Of a stretch of DNA of 64,000 bases, positions 23,930 through 36,388 are shown piece by piece. Source of the stretch: Xestospongia bergquistia. Taxonomy: Eukaryota; Porifera; Demospongiae; Haplosclerida; Petrosiidae. The translations under genes were made by a program, and so were the position numbers. The notes under the pieces were generated by a model. That model saw nothing but the letters and a program-made list of their open reading frames with translations, had not been told where the DNA came from and searched no databases. The first letter of the stretch is position 1. Each line of letters starts with the position of its first letter. The DNA lies in the NCBI GenBank assembly GCA_963965975.1, contig OZ014415.1, forward strand, positions 8,223,057 to 8,287,056. Reading direction: 5' to 3'.

Positions 23930-26900
23930 ATGGAGACAAGGTTGGTACAAAAATTTATCTGTTATAAAACTCAATCTCTTCAAATAGTGAAGCTACTGTG
24001 AGTTCTAGTACAGGTACTATCGTTCGAGAAGAAGAACTTATTGCGGAGGGTAGGCGATCACTTGTTTGTAATGACTTTTCATCAGCTGTGCTTGCCTTTC
24101 AGGAGGCTTGTCAAATAATGTATGTCACTTTAATGAGGACGAATTAATAAACTATAATTACTGTGTCTGCAATAGAGTACCTATTATCCTTGGACTTAAA
24201 TATGATACCCCCATCATTTTAAACTGATTAGACACATAATACTATTCAGGTTGCTAAGGGAAACACTGTGTTAATGACGTTTTAAAAGTTCCTAATACTC
24301 TAGACAAACCACACTTTATTATGAATAGGTACCACCCACTTTTAATTAATCAATGGAGAATTATAATTTATTTGTATTAATTTAACTTGTATAGTTTTAT
24401 TATTTTTCAAATTTCTTGTTTCTAGGAGTGATAAATATGGTCAGATGTCTGAAAAATTAGCAAAACCTTATTTTCTTTATGGGAAATCCCTTTTGGAACT
24501 AGCACGGTATGTAATTATAAACATAACTCCCACTTATTGTAAGAGGACCCCTCCTCTTAATATAGACAAGAAAACTCTGTACTTGGGGGAGGAATCAGTG
24601 TTCCTCCTGAGGAACAAGACTCGTCTGATAGTGAAGAAGAAAATGAAGCAGAAGAAGGTGATGATGAAAATGAAAAGAGCATTGAAAAACATCAAGAGTC
24701 TGAGGATACAGAGTTGAGTTCTGCTCAACCGTCCTCTACTACTCATGATCCCCTTCCAAGTAACAACAGTGAACCTCCTATTGGAGAAATGGTTGGAGAC
24801 ATTAATGTGACTGGTGAGGATGCCACAAGTGAAGGTGGAAAAGATGAAAGCCAAGAAGAAGTTTCAAATTTACAGTTGGCTTGGGAGGTACTGGAAGTTG
24901 CTAGAGTGTTATGTCAAAAGTAAGAACACTCACTTTTTGTTTGAGTTATTAATTGTGTTTCTCTTTTTAGAGAAGAAACTCGAGACAATCAACTATTGTT
25001 AGCAGAAGTTAGTTTGTTACTTGGAGAAGTAAGCTTAGAATCAGGTTAGTATTATTAAATGAATTAATACAGTCTATATCCTTGAGTTCATTAACTGTAC
25101 GATTATAGAATATACACTACAAGTATCTGTTACTATATTTAGATGATCCCAGATATCTGTTACTATATTTAGATGATGCCAATTTATATAGATATCTGTT
25201 ACTATATTTAGATGATCTAAAAATCTGTTGCAAAGGAGTTAAAAATATACTGGCTATTTATTTTTATATTATTGTCAATTATCGTTCATACTTTTCAAAC
25301 ATCTTTTATAAGTTACATTGTTCATTACTTTTATTTGTTCCTATATTTAGTTGGTCTTAATATAAGCTTCTGTTCTATATTAGAAATATAAGTATTACAT
25401 ATTTAGATGGTAGTATCTGTTACTATATTTAGATCATCTCAATATAAGTACTTGTTACTATATTTAGATCAATATGAACAAGCTATAGAAGATTTTATAA
25501 TTTGTCTCAAATTAAGGGAGGCACTCTTATCTCCTGATGATAGAAAACTAGCGGAAGTGTAAGATAATTATAAATAAAAGTTAAAGATAATATATTTTGG
25601 TTACATGTATTGTTGTCATGTGATGTTCTACATGTATTGTTGTCATGTGATGTACTACATGTATTGTTGTCATGTGGTGTACTGCATGTATTGTTGTCAT
25701 GTGGTGTACTGCATGTATTGTTGTCATGTGGTGTACTACATGTATTGTTGTCATGTGATGTACTACATGTATTGTTGTCATGTGATGTACTACATGTATT
25801 GTTGTCATGTGATGTACTACATGTATTGTTGTCATGTGATGTTTGGACGAGTCATAGGATTTGATATATCAGATGTCTTATCTGTTTAATGATAACTTTA
25901 TATGTCCTCCTGATGACATCTATAATCTCTAGACATTACCACTTACAATAGCAACTTAACATTAATGATAATTAATACTATAATAGACATTTCCATTTGG
26001 GTCTAACTTATGCTCTATTTAAAAAACTCGAGGAGTCAGTTGAAGTAAGTTTATTATAATAATGTCTATAAGTAAGTCTTTTAAAATATAGGAATATTGT
26101 CAAGCAAAGCAAGTATTGGAGTTGAGAAAAGGTATAATGTTAAATGTTGATATAGTATATTGATTTGGATATTTGCTTCTCCCCCCCCTTCCCCTCTTTC
26201 TCTCTCTCTCCAGAAAAACTGCAGTTAGAGTTGGAGAAAGTAGATGAGAAGGAGAGAGAGAAGTTACTGACAGAAATAGAGGACATTACTAAGTTACTGC
26301 CAGAAATTGATTCAAAAGTAAGTGAACAGCATTTTTAATTGTAAAATAAAATAGTTACGTAGTAAGTTACAAATATTGGGTAAGTGAAGTGTTCATCAAA
26401 AAATATACTTTTAATTCTGTCATTTGCCTAGAGGTGGTTTGACTTTAGTGAACAAACTCATAAAGTGATATACTTATAAGATACTTGAGTCAAATCCTAA
26501 TGCTAAAATATCTTGTTCAATGTGATTGATGCCAGCATCATTAGGATCTTTCGCTGTTAGTTCACTCATCTTTCTTAAATATGTTTCCACATCTTCATCA
26601 TCATTCTCCTCTAAACATATTCTTTTTTCTGGCACTTCGTCAAAGTCAATACTCTCATGTCCTCTCCTAGCAACTACTCTTGTCCTACCATGTTGCTTAG
26701 CAACCACCTCTGTTAAACAATCCTTAAGGATTTTGCATATATATGGGTCACTTTTTGTCATTTTGTGAGTTAGGTCTTTCAGTAATGCTAATGCTGATTG
26801 ATAGACAGGTTGTCGAGGCGAAAACCCTATCATTAGGGTCTTAATTATGCTACAAATTTCCTGAACGTCCTCCTGACCCCATGACAACCAGAAATGGTTT

Positions 26901-28369
26901 ACAATGTCGCTAAGGTAACGAATGATATCCAGTTTAATGGCAGCATCACTAGTGTAACCGACAAGTCGTTCAAGAAGGTCAGTGACCTCTTTTCCAACTT
27001 CTGGTAGAAAGTGGAGTTCATTGAAATCAATAAAATCTATGGAGGCCAGTATCTTTTTAGCCTCATCAAGACTGATTTTATGAGTGTGATAAGTTGTTAA
27101 TTGTGCCTTGAGTTTTTTTATCTCTATAATGGCTGCCCCAGATATTGTGTGAGATAAAAGGTCTCCTTTGGGAGTACCTTCTAGTGATCTCGTTGATGGG
27201 ACACCCAGTTCTTTGCGTGCATGAGCTTCAGCTTGAGTTTTTAAGTCTTTAAGAACTGTTACGGAATACGTTTCCACGTTTCTGTCAACCTTATCATGAC
27301 AATTAGAACACAACCATAGCCCGTTCTTTATACTAGAACGATATTCTGGAGTCATGGAGGGATTGTACCGAGGACCACCCTCAGCTGCAGCTGAAATATG
27401 GGCTGCCTGACCTATATTAGTAGCTGTATAAGGTTTGTCGTTAGGTCCCCAAGTAGCGCAGCCACAAATGGCGCATTTGCCGCCTGCTCTGCGAGCCAGC
27501 AGCTCGACTGTTTTCTTGGAGAAGTCATCTCTTCCTGCTCTGGACATTTTGAATTTTTAACAGCAAATATCTACGACAATAGTGGGCGTGTCTCATTAAT
27601 ATTCATTAGATACTTAATATTTCAAGTTTGCTTATAATAAATGTAGTTATTGCTTTAATATCAAGTGTTTCTCCTCAAGATTACTGATGCTGAGGATACA
27701 GTTAGTGATCAACAAATTCCAACGTTACAAGAGGAAGAGGTTAATAGTATTTTTATAATTCATAAAACATTTTAAAATTTCACTATACACAGTCTGAATC
27801 TACTGTTGGTTTTGGTAAGGTGTCCATGGCAACAACAGGAGATGTACCAGTTCAAGAGGTTAGTGATGTATCATATATAATATTAGTTATATATTGTACA
27901 ATATATACATAGATCACTGCAGTAAAAAAGAATACAGGTAATAGTAGTGATGTTACTGATATTAGTCATCTTGTTCGAAGAAAACTCTCTGTAAGTTTGA
28001 TGATAATAATCCTTTAAAACATGACGCAATTTCTATATGATAACTAATGTTCAATATTGCTCTAAAAGTACTTGCATTTCTCTCACTTAGTCTCCAGAAA
28101 AAACTAATGGTCATCATTCTCCTTTATCGACGACAAACAAAGTGGAAATTGAACCAATGCTACCTAGGAAAAGAGTAAGTCATCTTCAAAATATGTACTT
28201 GCTATATTAATGCAAAGATATAATGTTATGATAGTATATTATCCTTTATTCTATGGTGTTTTCTTTCTCTCTTTAGCCAGCAGAGGAGAGTCTTGAAGAA
28301 GAAGAAATACCTGCTAAGAAGTTACATTCTTCAAATGATGCTCACATCTCTTCCACAACAGAACATTAA
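23930..28369 (+). CDS. NASP: NASP, nuclear histone H1/H3-H4 chaperone
   Basis: Fourteen exons join in phase: 23930-23940, 23988-24119, 24426-24506, 24566-24919, 24971-25044, 25468-25558, 25987-26044, 26092-26131, 26214-26317, 27680-27739, 27793-27858, 27913-27990, 28091-28174, 28277-28369. NASP is a nuclear SHNi-TPR chaperone that keeps a pool of soluble H3-H4. Seen here: TPR1 with SSAVLAFQEAC and the family signature FLYGKSLLELAR; a long acidic insert within a TPR (EDSDS.., residues ~85-150) that binds histones; LQLAWEVLEVARVL; a later TPR with HFHLGLTYALF; a coiled coil ending in EIEDITKLLPEID; and the C-terminal VTDISHLVRRK, followed by a basic KR-rich nuclear signal. The intron 26318-27679 hosts the HNH gene on the other strand. 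Confidence 0.93.
25119..25467 (+). repeat. Repeated copies of a 3' splice-site segment in a NASP intron
   Basis: The sequence CTGTTACTATATTTAGAT occurs about five times between 25124 and the true acceptor at 25467. Each copy ends in a usable TTTAG followed by ATGAT or ATCA, like the real exon start ATCAATATG. It looks as if the acceptor region was multiplied. Confidence 0.85.
25604..25845. repeat. 27-bp minisatellite, 9 copies
   Basis: A 27-base unit (CATGTATTGTTGTCATGTGA plus TGTACTA) is repeated nine times with a few A/G variants, in the NASP intron 25559-25986. It is open in several frames on both strands because the unit length is divisible by three, but these frames are not genes. Confidence 0.97.
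26474..27547 (-). CDS. HNH-nuclease domain protein of bacterial type, intronless, nested in NASP
   Basis: One uninterrupted frame of 357 residues on the strand opposite to NASP, wholly inside intron 26318-27679. The N-terminal domain (about residues 10-110) has the HNH zinc-nuclease pattern: CAIC at ~24-27, GQAAHISAAAEGGPRY with the first catalytic His, then NGLWLCSNCHDKVDR with the Asn and the second Cys pair and His. This layout is very common among bacterial stand-alone and antiviral-defence HNH proteins and rare in animals. Residues ~135-300 look all-helical and unrecognised; ~305-325 is acidic. Family knowledge suggests cutting of DNA with one metal ion; target unknown. The absence of introns and the bacterial style suggest horizontal transfer or retroposition. 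It is unlikely to be contamination because both flanks splice into NASP. Confidence 0.85.
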   Translation of the reverse strand: MSRAGRDDFSKKTVELLARRAGGKCAICGCATWGPNDKPYTATNIGQAAHISAAAEGGPRYNPSMTPEYRSSIKNGLWLCSNCHDKVDRNVETYSVTVLKDLKTQAEAHARKELGVPSTRSLEGTPKGDLLSHTISGAAIIEIKKLKAQLTTYHTHKISLDEAKKILASIDFIDFNELHFLPEVGKEVTDLLERLVGYTSDAAIKLDIIRYLSDIVNHFWLSWGQEDVQEICSIIKTLMIGFSPRQPVYQSALALLKDLTHKMTKSDPYICKILKDCLTEVVAKQHGRTRVVARRGHESIDFDEVPEKRICLEENDDEDVETYLRKMSELTAKDPNDAGINHIEQDILALGFDSSIL

Positions 28370-28858
28370 CTATAATCTCCACTAATCTCTTACACATTCT
28401 TTATTTACATTTAAAATGGATTAAAAGATACATTGTAAACTTGCTTGGGTTTTTTTAGATATTTAGTACATGCTATAGATTGGCCTCATCCTCAGACTGA
28501 GGTCTAGGAACGAGACTTTTTTTAGTCCATTTTGATAGATTATGTTGTCTAATGTTTAGTTAATATAGTAGAAGGTAGGTACACTTGATTTCATGGTGCA
28601 AATTTAACATCTAATAAAACTAATTTTTATTGCATTTTAGTAAGTGGCTTGGATTGGCTAAAATATATTATACTTCAATTATTATTACAATAGTTGATAC
28701 TGTCCTCAGACCCATACTACTTATATAGTTTCATTCCCATTCTACTCCAGATGTCATTAGATAACAGTTTTGACAAGTGCACTACTCCTCCAACATTTTA
28801 ATGAAGTGTTATAATATAGTACTAATAAATGCTGGTCTTGCAAATTACAAAGAAACAA

Positions 28859-31800
28859 ATGGCTTTCTATCAAACTATTTTGTTATTTTGTTTGTTGTTT
28901 GCATCAGTGAAAGGTTCTCTCTGTCCTCATGTAGCTGGACAGAGAACACTGACAGATGTAGGAGCTCTACGTCTTTATATAGACCCTTCTGATGAGGATG
29001 TAGAATCAGGTATGAAATACAGAAGGTTACCAGTAAATAGCCCATTATTAATTGTAATGAAGCTTCTTAGATATAGTAAATACATTATACAGTGAACCTT
29101 AGAAACAGTACATATGTATATTATATATTGGGTATTCTTTGTGTGAGATTTGCTGGACAACATCCCTTTTTTCTTATACTGATAGTTTCCAGTCTGTTCA
29201 GTCTCTTGGCAGATCCTGATGGAAATGTTAGCATTTTCAGTAATGGTGTCATCAGTACACTATTTTCCAATGAAAAAGGGACTCTATTTCCAATTCCTAG
29301 TTCTGTACAAGTGATACCAATGCATATAACAACTGATAGAGAAGTAAGCCACTTGTTGTTGTGTTCACACACACACACACACTCTTTCTCACTCTCACCC
29401 TAGCTCTATTATTCGTTCAGCATCATATCTCCTACTGAATCAATTCTTGGTCCATTCATCAATGTCACTCCAAACAGTGATCTACTGGTACCAGGAGAAA
29501 TAGCAGGTATACTCACAAATAAAAAAATGCATCCCTTCTTATCCATAAATATCTTGTAAAGGCAATGTATATATTATATATACAATATTTAAGTGCCAAT
29601 GGAATGCACGCATATATCATTATAAAATAATGGATATGTTACAGTAAGATTGTGTATATAGGGATTTGTGAAATCCCTGAAACTTTCAGGGATTTCACAA
29701 AATCCCTATATACACAATCTTACTGTAACAGATATAGAGTCTTGGGGTTCTGGGCAAGTTAAGTATTAATTCTGAACAATATATTAATAGCCATTCACAG
29801 TTGATGTCTACCACTCATTACAATACTCTACTATATATGTTTATGCTATTTATACTGGTTGTAATAACTGTGTATCATTCCATTCTATGTTAGATATATC
29901 AGTTGAATTTTGTTGTAAAGCAGTTGGGTCTGTCATACTACAAGGATGTTTAACAATTGGAACAGAATCATTTGATGAATTAAATGGCACCTACGTCACC
30001 CTTGGACCATTTTACTCAACATATCAATGTGATGGTATGTGAGAATGGAAGTCAATATATTTAAGATAAAACTTGAATTTTTTAGCTCAGGATGTTAAGA
30101 AGTGTCCATCTTCGCTACCTCTTTTTCTTTTGATATCAACGTTTTGTTTTACTTATAATCAGACTATAAGTGTTGTTGAAGAGGGAGGAGGATCATGGAT
30201 GTCCATTATTAGTATGTCTGTAGCATGTTGATAGATGGATAGATGGATAAATGCATTTGCAAATGGATAAATGGTCAAGTGAATGGACGAATGGATGGAT
30301 GGATGAATGGACAGGTGGAGGGTGAGATAGAATACCACATATCTCTTGTTATCATCTATTTTTCCAAGGTGTCTATAATCCTGGTGGAACAAAGTTTTGT
30401 TTTTTTGATTCTCTTACTGGATCAATCATTCCATTTTTAACAGATGAACAGAGTAATGCTAATTTACCTATAGGTTTGCAATTTGATGGATTAGATCTTT
30501 TCTTTGAGATCAACAAAGAACATGACTTTGATGGATTAGTAAGTAACAACACATCCTCATCAATGATCTATTCATCTAATGCACTCAACCATCCATCCAT
30601 TTCGTATTTCAATCTATCCATTTGTCTGTCAATTCGTCCATTTTTCTTTTGCTACTTATATGCATCAATTTCATGCATCCATTATGTCACACAGGTAGGA
30701 TATAGTATGGCTTATGTATCACAAAATCGTTCTATTTTGAGAATGCCTAATACCACAGTACCTTTACAAGGAGCCTTCGAGGAAGATCTCTGTAAGACTA
30801 TAACCACTGACTAGATTAATGAATATTTGAATTTCTTTCAGATTTTACACTGAATTTATTGCCTTGTGAAATGTATGGAACTGTTATCATTGATATTTAT
30901 CTTAATACCTCGTCTTTTCTTGATGGAATTGTCTTCAATAATTCATTCAGCTTTTTTTTTCATAGAAGTTGTACACCTGACAATAATAGTGAGTCTGATT
31001 TATTATTTGTTCATTCTTTTGTCCATCCACTCATCATTCCATTCATCCACCTGTCCATCCATTCATCCATCTATCTATCCATTCATTCATCCATCCATCC
31101 ATTCATTCATCATTTCATTCATTCATCAGTAATTCTATCATCTAATTTCTTATAGGTTCTCTATCAACTCATCCAGTAGAAAAGCCACCACTTCAAATTA
31201 TCTTACCATCCACTATAATACCAACCTTCCTCATCATTTTTATTGCTATTGTAGTGGCTATTATTTTAGTTATAGTCACAAGAAAACAAAAGAGAGTTAT
31301 TAGTCATTTAGAAGAACTAACTCAACATGTGGACTCTAATTTGTACTCTATGAATGTCATCAAGAACCCATTTGAGTTTCTTGATGAACACAACATAGAG
31401 TATAACTTTGCTCTTCTTGAAGTTGTGGATAAACTAGGAGAGGGTTACTTTGGAAATGTGTATAAAGCGAGAGCTCCAGGATTGTCTGATGACAATGATT
31501 TTTTTGCTGTAAAAACACTTAAAGAAGACAGTGAAAATGATACAATGGAGTCATTTGCAAAGGAAATCAGAACATGTATACAATTTGATCATCCTAATGT
31601 TGTCAAGTTGTTAGCAGTTTGTACACATTCCGTGCAAAAATGTATGATTTTTGAATACATGGATTTAGGATCCCTAGATTATGCTCTTCGTCGTTCCTGC
31701 CCAAATGATGAGAATTACAATGCTTCTGATCCTAATCTCATAGTACCAGATCAATTTCTGAACATTGTAATACAAATTTCTAGGGGTCTCACCCATCTCT

Positions 31801-32423
31801 CCAGTTTGAATTTTGTACATCGTGATATAGCAGCACGTAACTGTCTATTGGACACCAAATTTAGAGTAAAAATTGCTGACTTTGGTCTCTCACGTAATAT
31901 TAGCGCTCAAAACTACTATCGTATTGGCAGTGGCAAGAACTATCTCCCAATAAGGTGGATGCCCCCAGAGGCTCTGTTTTATGGAAAATTCACCTTGCAG
32001 AGTGATGTGTGGTCATATGGTGTGCTCATGTGGGAAGTTTATACTTATGGACAATTACCATTCACTGGTCTCTCCAATTATGAGGTCATTGATAATATCA
32101 AAGCATCAAAGGTTCTTAACCGTCCCGATCTTTGTCCATTGGGGGTTTATGATATCATGCATAGTTGTTGGGTGAGGATACCATCTAGACGTCCTACTAT
32201 TGGTCAAATATTACATCGATTGGAGCTATTTGAAAGAGGTGAAGTTGATCATACCACTAGTTATGTTAACTTAGTGCCTAAAGCATTGAATGACTTACAT
32301 GTAGATGATATTGAACCTGATCAATCAGTTAATGGTTATGCCCTGTTGACACCAGAACCTGAGGACAAACATTTTGTGCTTACGAACCCTATCAATTGTG
32401 ATCAAATTTTAGAGGCAGATTGA
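28859..32423 (+). CDS. Receptor tyrosine kinase with unrecognised ectodomain
   Basis: Nine exons join in phase (28859-29009, 29213-29343, 29404-29506, 29894-30034, 30086-30211, 30369-30538, 30695-30791, 30842-30988, 31156-32423), giving about 777 residues. A signal peptide (YQTILLFCLLFASVKGS) starts the protein. The ectodomain to ~residue 370 has scattered cysteines and N-glycosylation sites and no domain I recognise. The transmembrane segment is IIPTFLIIFIAIVVAIILVI (~370-392), followed by basic residues. The kinase has GEGYFGNVYKA, FAVKTL, HRDIAARN, DFGLS and an activation loop with NYYRIGSGKNYLPIRWMPPE, and SDVWSYGVLMWEV; all catalytic residues are present and the AARN form marks a tyrosine kinase. 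Tail tyrosines such as TSYVNLV could dock SH2/PTB proteins. Sponges have large lineage-specific RTK sets, so no orthologue name is given. Several introns are filled with (ATCC)n-like repeats. Confidence 0.9.
29637..29730. repeat. Near-perfect hairpin, ~46-base arms (MITE-like)
   Basis: The arm TGTTACAGTAAGATTGTGTA and its continuation fold back almost perfectly on 29684-29730, with one one-base difference and a loop of a few bases. It lies in the RTK intron 29507-29893. No convincing target-site duplication was seen at the edges. Confidence 0.85.
31015..31135. repeat. (ATCC/ATTC)n simple repeat in RTK intron
   Basis: Degenerate CATCCATTCATC units fill the intron before the exon at 31156. The same motif, in both orientations, appears at about 7725-7775, 16268-16300 and 30224-30320, always in introns. 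Confidence 0.9.
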
Positions 32424-32577
32424 CAGTTATATACAATTGTGACCAGTACATTTTCTACTTTGATAATTTTAAATCTTAATAATACTCTTTCTAAAACTCT
32501 TTATATTAGAAAGTACTATCTTTATATAAATCTATTCTTGTTACAATAGATATCCTACAGTTATTTTCAATTATGCA

Positions 32578-34350
32578 TTACACTTTAAATCTATCCATTA
32601 TCTGTCTGTGATATACAGATGTGTTGCTGTATTGACTCTTAGCTATTAATAGTGGCATTGGTTTTGATCCTAGAGCAATCTTGTTGTAATGATCTTCTAA
32701 ACATTTCATAACAGTCTCTCTAGTGAGGTCACTGTCTGGAGAGAGAAGTCGGAGAACAAATGAAGAGAAGCAGTAACCAGTTGCAAAGGCATCAGTACCA
32801 GCACGATGTCCTGATGATAATACTTCTTTGTCTCCACTAACTTGAGCACCCAATTGAGGTACATCCTGATTGTCTGACTTAGTTAATTCTTCAGTTATAA
32901 TCTCACTATTAGCACTCTCTTTAGTTTCTGTGTCTATCTCATTATTTTCAGTTAGTCTTCTCTTTGCATTTGACAACTCCTCATGAAACAATTCTTCCAA
33001 CTTGGCACTGCTTGACTCCTTACTTTGTCTCTTTCGCTTTCTCTTTTTCTTCTTGGTTGTCTTGGTAACAAAGCTACCAGCTTCCTCAGCTGCTAATACG
33101 TGATAGATATTGTGACTTTTAGTACATGTACCAGTTGTTAGTTTAGGACAATACCCCCACTCCTGCAAAGAAGATTGTATTATGTCCATTAACACATGTA
33201 CACATCCACAATAAGGACTTACAGCATAGCATTCACAAACAGGTGGTAAACTCTCAACTTTATAACTCTCATAAGAAAGAAAGGAAACACAGTCAACAGC
33301 ACTTGAGTATATGCTAAGTACATCAGTGGGTAATAGCTTCAGATTATGTTTCTTCACACAAGCTAGAGTTTCATTATATTGAATGCTATACAAGGAAAAG
33401 ATGACAATTTATCATATGTGTTTCTCTTACACACTTTTTGTGGAAAATGTACTCTAGGTAAGTTGCTGATTCTGTCATAATGGATTCTGCCATGTTCTTT
33501 GTATCATATACTCCACCTACAAACATCTCTGTGAGATCAGCAACAAATGAATTCAAAGTCTTTGGTAAGGGAGCGTAAAAGTTGCTATAAAGAAACACTA
33601 AGTCAATGAATCCATTATGAAATATGATAGGTTTCTGAGATTGAATTAAACGTAATAATAATTTTGAAAGTAAGGAGTCTTCCCCATCTTTGGCTGTCAT
33701 TTTTGATGAAGGCTTATAAGAAAGACCATATTGGTATTGAGTATTAAAATTGAAGCCATGTGATACTAAAAACTTGATAGATTGTTGTTCTATGAGGTAG
33801 GGCTCACTACAAAACAATATTATATCAAAAACATGATGTTTAAGATGTAATGTATTTGTTGTTGGTGATGTATAATCAGGCCACACCCACTGGAAACAAG
33901 CAACACCTAATGAAATAACGGAGTGAGTTGAGGCTATTTGACAAAGATTCTGATATCGATCTTCAATAGATCTAAATGATAAAATTACAAATAGTAAAAT
34001 TTGCCAAAGTTGATGATACTGCTATCATCAAATAACTTGATGTACATACGTAAAGTTGAGTCTTTTACGATCTCCTAATCCACTAAGCTCCTGGATTAAG
34101 AGAAGAACAAATTCAACAGAATATACGACAGTATGTGCTCCAGTAATGATGTTCTGCAAGCAATTGCCCACTGATCACAAAGTGCCAGACCAGCTAATAA
34201 AAAATTTGCTATGGAACTTACCAGATCTAAAGCAATGTAGTCTGCTTTAGTGATGGCTTCCTCTAGAACACTCCACGTGCTAGAGATTGTCTGAGAATTA
34301 ACAGTGATCACTGGAAGGTGACCAAGGCAACTAGAAGGTGATGAAGCCAT
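32578..34350 (-). CDS. TOE1: TOE1, nuclear DEDD-type 3' exonuclease
   Basis: Four exons, 34350-34222, 34090-34050, 33971-33435 and 33385-32578, join in phase into about 504 residues, close to the 510 of human TOE1. TOE1 is a Cajal-body deadenylase of the CAF1 family that trims 3' tails of snRNA precursors. Catalytic acidic residues sit in ALDLELSGLGDRK (~40-52), HNGFIDLVFLY and GVYDTKNMAE. The segment from about residue 265 to 300 has a CCCH zinc finger seen as WGYCPKLTTGTCTKSHNI. A strong basic signal (KKKKRKRKR) follows. The C-terminal block HRAGTDAFATGY and PLLIAKSQYSNTS matches the second half of the split nuclease domain. The exon 3 donor was set at AAAAA/GTGTGT because only this gives the phase needed for exon 4. 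It converges with the RTK and is head-to-head with MUTYH. Confidence 0.93.
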
Positions 34351-34419
34351 TGAAAGGTAGTAGGTATAGTATACGGAGTAAAATTTTTAAACTCGTTGCA
34401 TTTCAGTACAAATTTGAGA
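34351..34419. promoter_or_regulatory. Bidirectional TOE1/MUTYH promoter
   Basis: Only 69 bases separate the divergent start codons. The same interval, with decay, recurs at about 42975-43037 and 51606-51669 in front of the two further MUTYH copies, so each duplicate took its promoter along. Confidence 0.7.
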
Positions 34420-36350
34420 ATGTTTCCGTTCACTTCCGTAAATATCCCACGTGGTAAGATGGATTATTGCAAAGAACATAGTTTTACTAAAGGAGAACTG
34501 GACTCATTAAAAACTAATCTACTACTGTGGTATGAGAAAAATAACAGAGATTTGCCGTGGAGAAAAATTGTAATGTACCCTGTTAACATATTGACTGAAC
34601 TATACTGTGTATTATATAGGCTAGAACTGAGACAGATATTAATGTTAGAATATATTCAGTCTGGGTATCAGAAGTAATGTTACAACAGGTTAATTTTAAA
34701 GTGTACATATTGCAGACTTAGGACAATAATTAATGTTATTGTATTTTACTAATAGACTCAGGTTGCCACGGTAATAGACTATTACATTAAATGGATGAAG
34801 GTAAAATATGACCAAATAATGTTTTTAAATACTCTAAAGTACACAAGAAAATCAATAGATTTCTAGAGTCTTCATTTCTTTTATATTTTTAGAAGTGGCC
34901 TACAGTACATGATTTAGCATCTGCTACACTAGAGGTCAATCTAATGATCATTTTATTGTATTGTCTCTATAATATCAATACATATTAGGAGGTAATGATC
35001 ATGTGGTCTGGTTTAGGTTATTACAATAGAGGTAAAAGACTATGGGAAGGAGCAAAGAAGGTACATATTAATTAATTAATAGCTATGAATGTGTTTAGTG
35101 ATATTCAGTCCCACAATCACTTGAAAACAAAGTTGCCATAGACTATAAAAACATTGTTAACCCTATCACTATTGTGGTGTTGGATTGAATGCTTGCTGAA
35201 GGGGATACAGATGGTTCTCCACCCACTCAATCCCCTGGGAAGGTCTGAGACAAAGGCTATTAACACTTGAGAGGAGTGCCTCTATAAGTGGAGGGTGGGT
35301 GATCAGAAAATGGCCTGAAGTAGTATTGCAGAAGAACCCATAGCAATTACAGCCCTAATTGTGTGGGTGATGCTATATGCTAGCTTCATGGTTGGAATAC
35401 ACCCATAGCCAGCTACTGTAGTGCGATGGGCAAGGTGCCTTCTTCAAGGCATAACTTAATTCAGACTACTCTCAGTCCAGCACTCTTTTATAATTATCAT
35501 TTACTCAACAATATTGCTTATTAGCTTAATAGGCAGTTTGTGATCTTCTATTATCTTGATACATGCTCATACTTTGAATATAGTTATTGTCACTTCTGCT
35601 TGTAGGTGGTCCAAGATTTAGATGGAGTATTGCCAACGTCTTTTGAAGGATTATTAAAGCTACCAGGTATTGGAAAATACACAGCAGGTACTATATATAG
35701 CAATATCCTAATATAATATACACACTCTATATAGGAGCTATAGCATCTATTGCTCTTAATGAAGTGAGCTATTAATAGATCATTTGAGGATGTAATATAT
35801 AGTAGGCAGTAGGTGCTGTTGATGGAAATGTTATTAGAGTTATGTCAAGATTAAGAGTGATTGGAGCTCCTACTGACTCTAAACAAACTCAAGATCACAT
35901 TTGGTAAGGATATAGCTGGTGAGAAATGACTTCAATGATGTGGTTTTAATAATAGGAGTTTAGCAAATATGGCTGTACCAGCTGGTCAGGCTGGAGACTT
36001 CAATCAAGTTAGTTCAGTTTCAGTAGAGTGATTATAATATCTGTTTAAATTATTCACTTTATAATTGTGTCTTCTTCACTGTCCTTAGTCACTAATGGAG
36101 TTAGGAGCAACTATTTGTCACCCTCGATCACCAGACTGTTGTAAATGTCCAGTACAAGAATTATGTATGGCTTATAAACAAGTTAGTGTAATTACATTCT
36201 CTTGTAATGAATTCTAGAACACTTCATTAATTGTTTTTATATCACAGTCTAAACAGAAATTAAATAAAGGAGGTATTAATCATTTTTTTAAACCTGTTAT
36301 ATCCAGATCAGATAAAGAAGAGACATTAAAGTTACACAGTGAGAGAGAGA

Positions 36351-36388
<38 letters not shown>

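Noticed and set aside
25581-25889. Open frames of 84-94 residues on both strands with HMTTIHVV-type repeats
   Set aside because: They arise because the 27-base minisatellite unit is a multiple of three and lacks stops in several frames.
30159-31155. Frames rich in HPSIHPSIH on either strand
   Set aside because: They are products of the (ATCC)n-like intron repeats; the RTK exons on the plus strand explain the coding signal.
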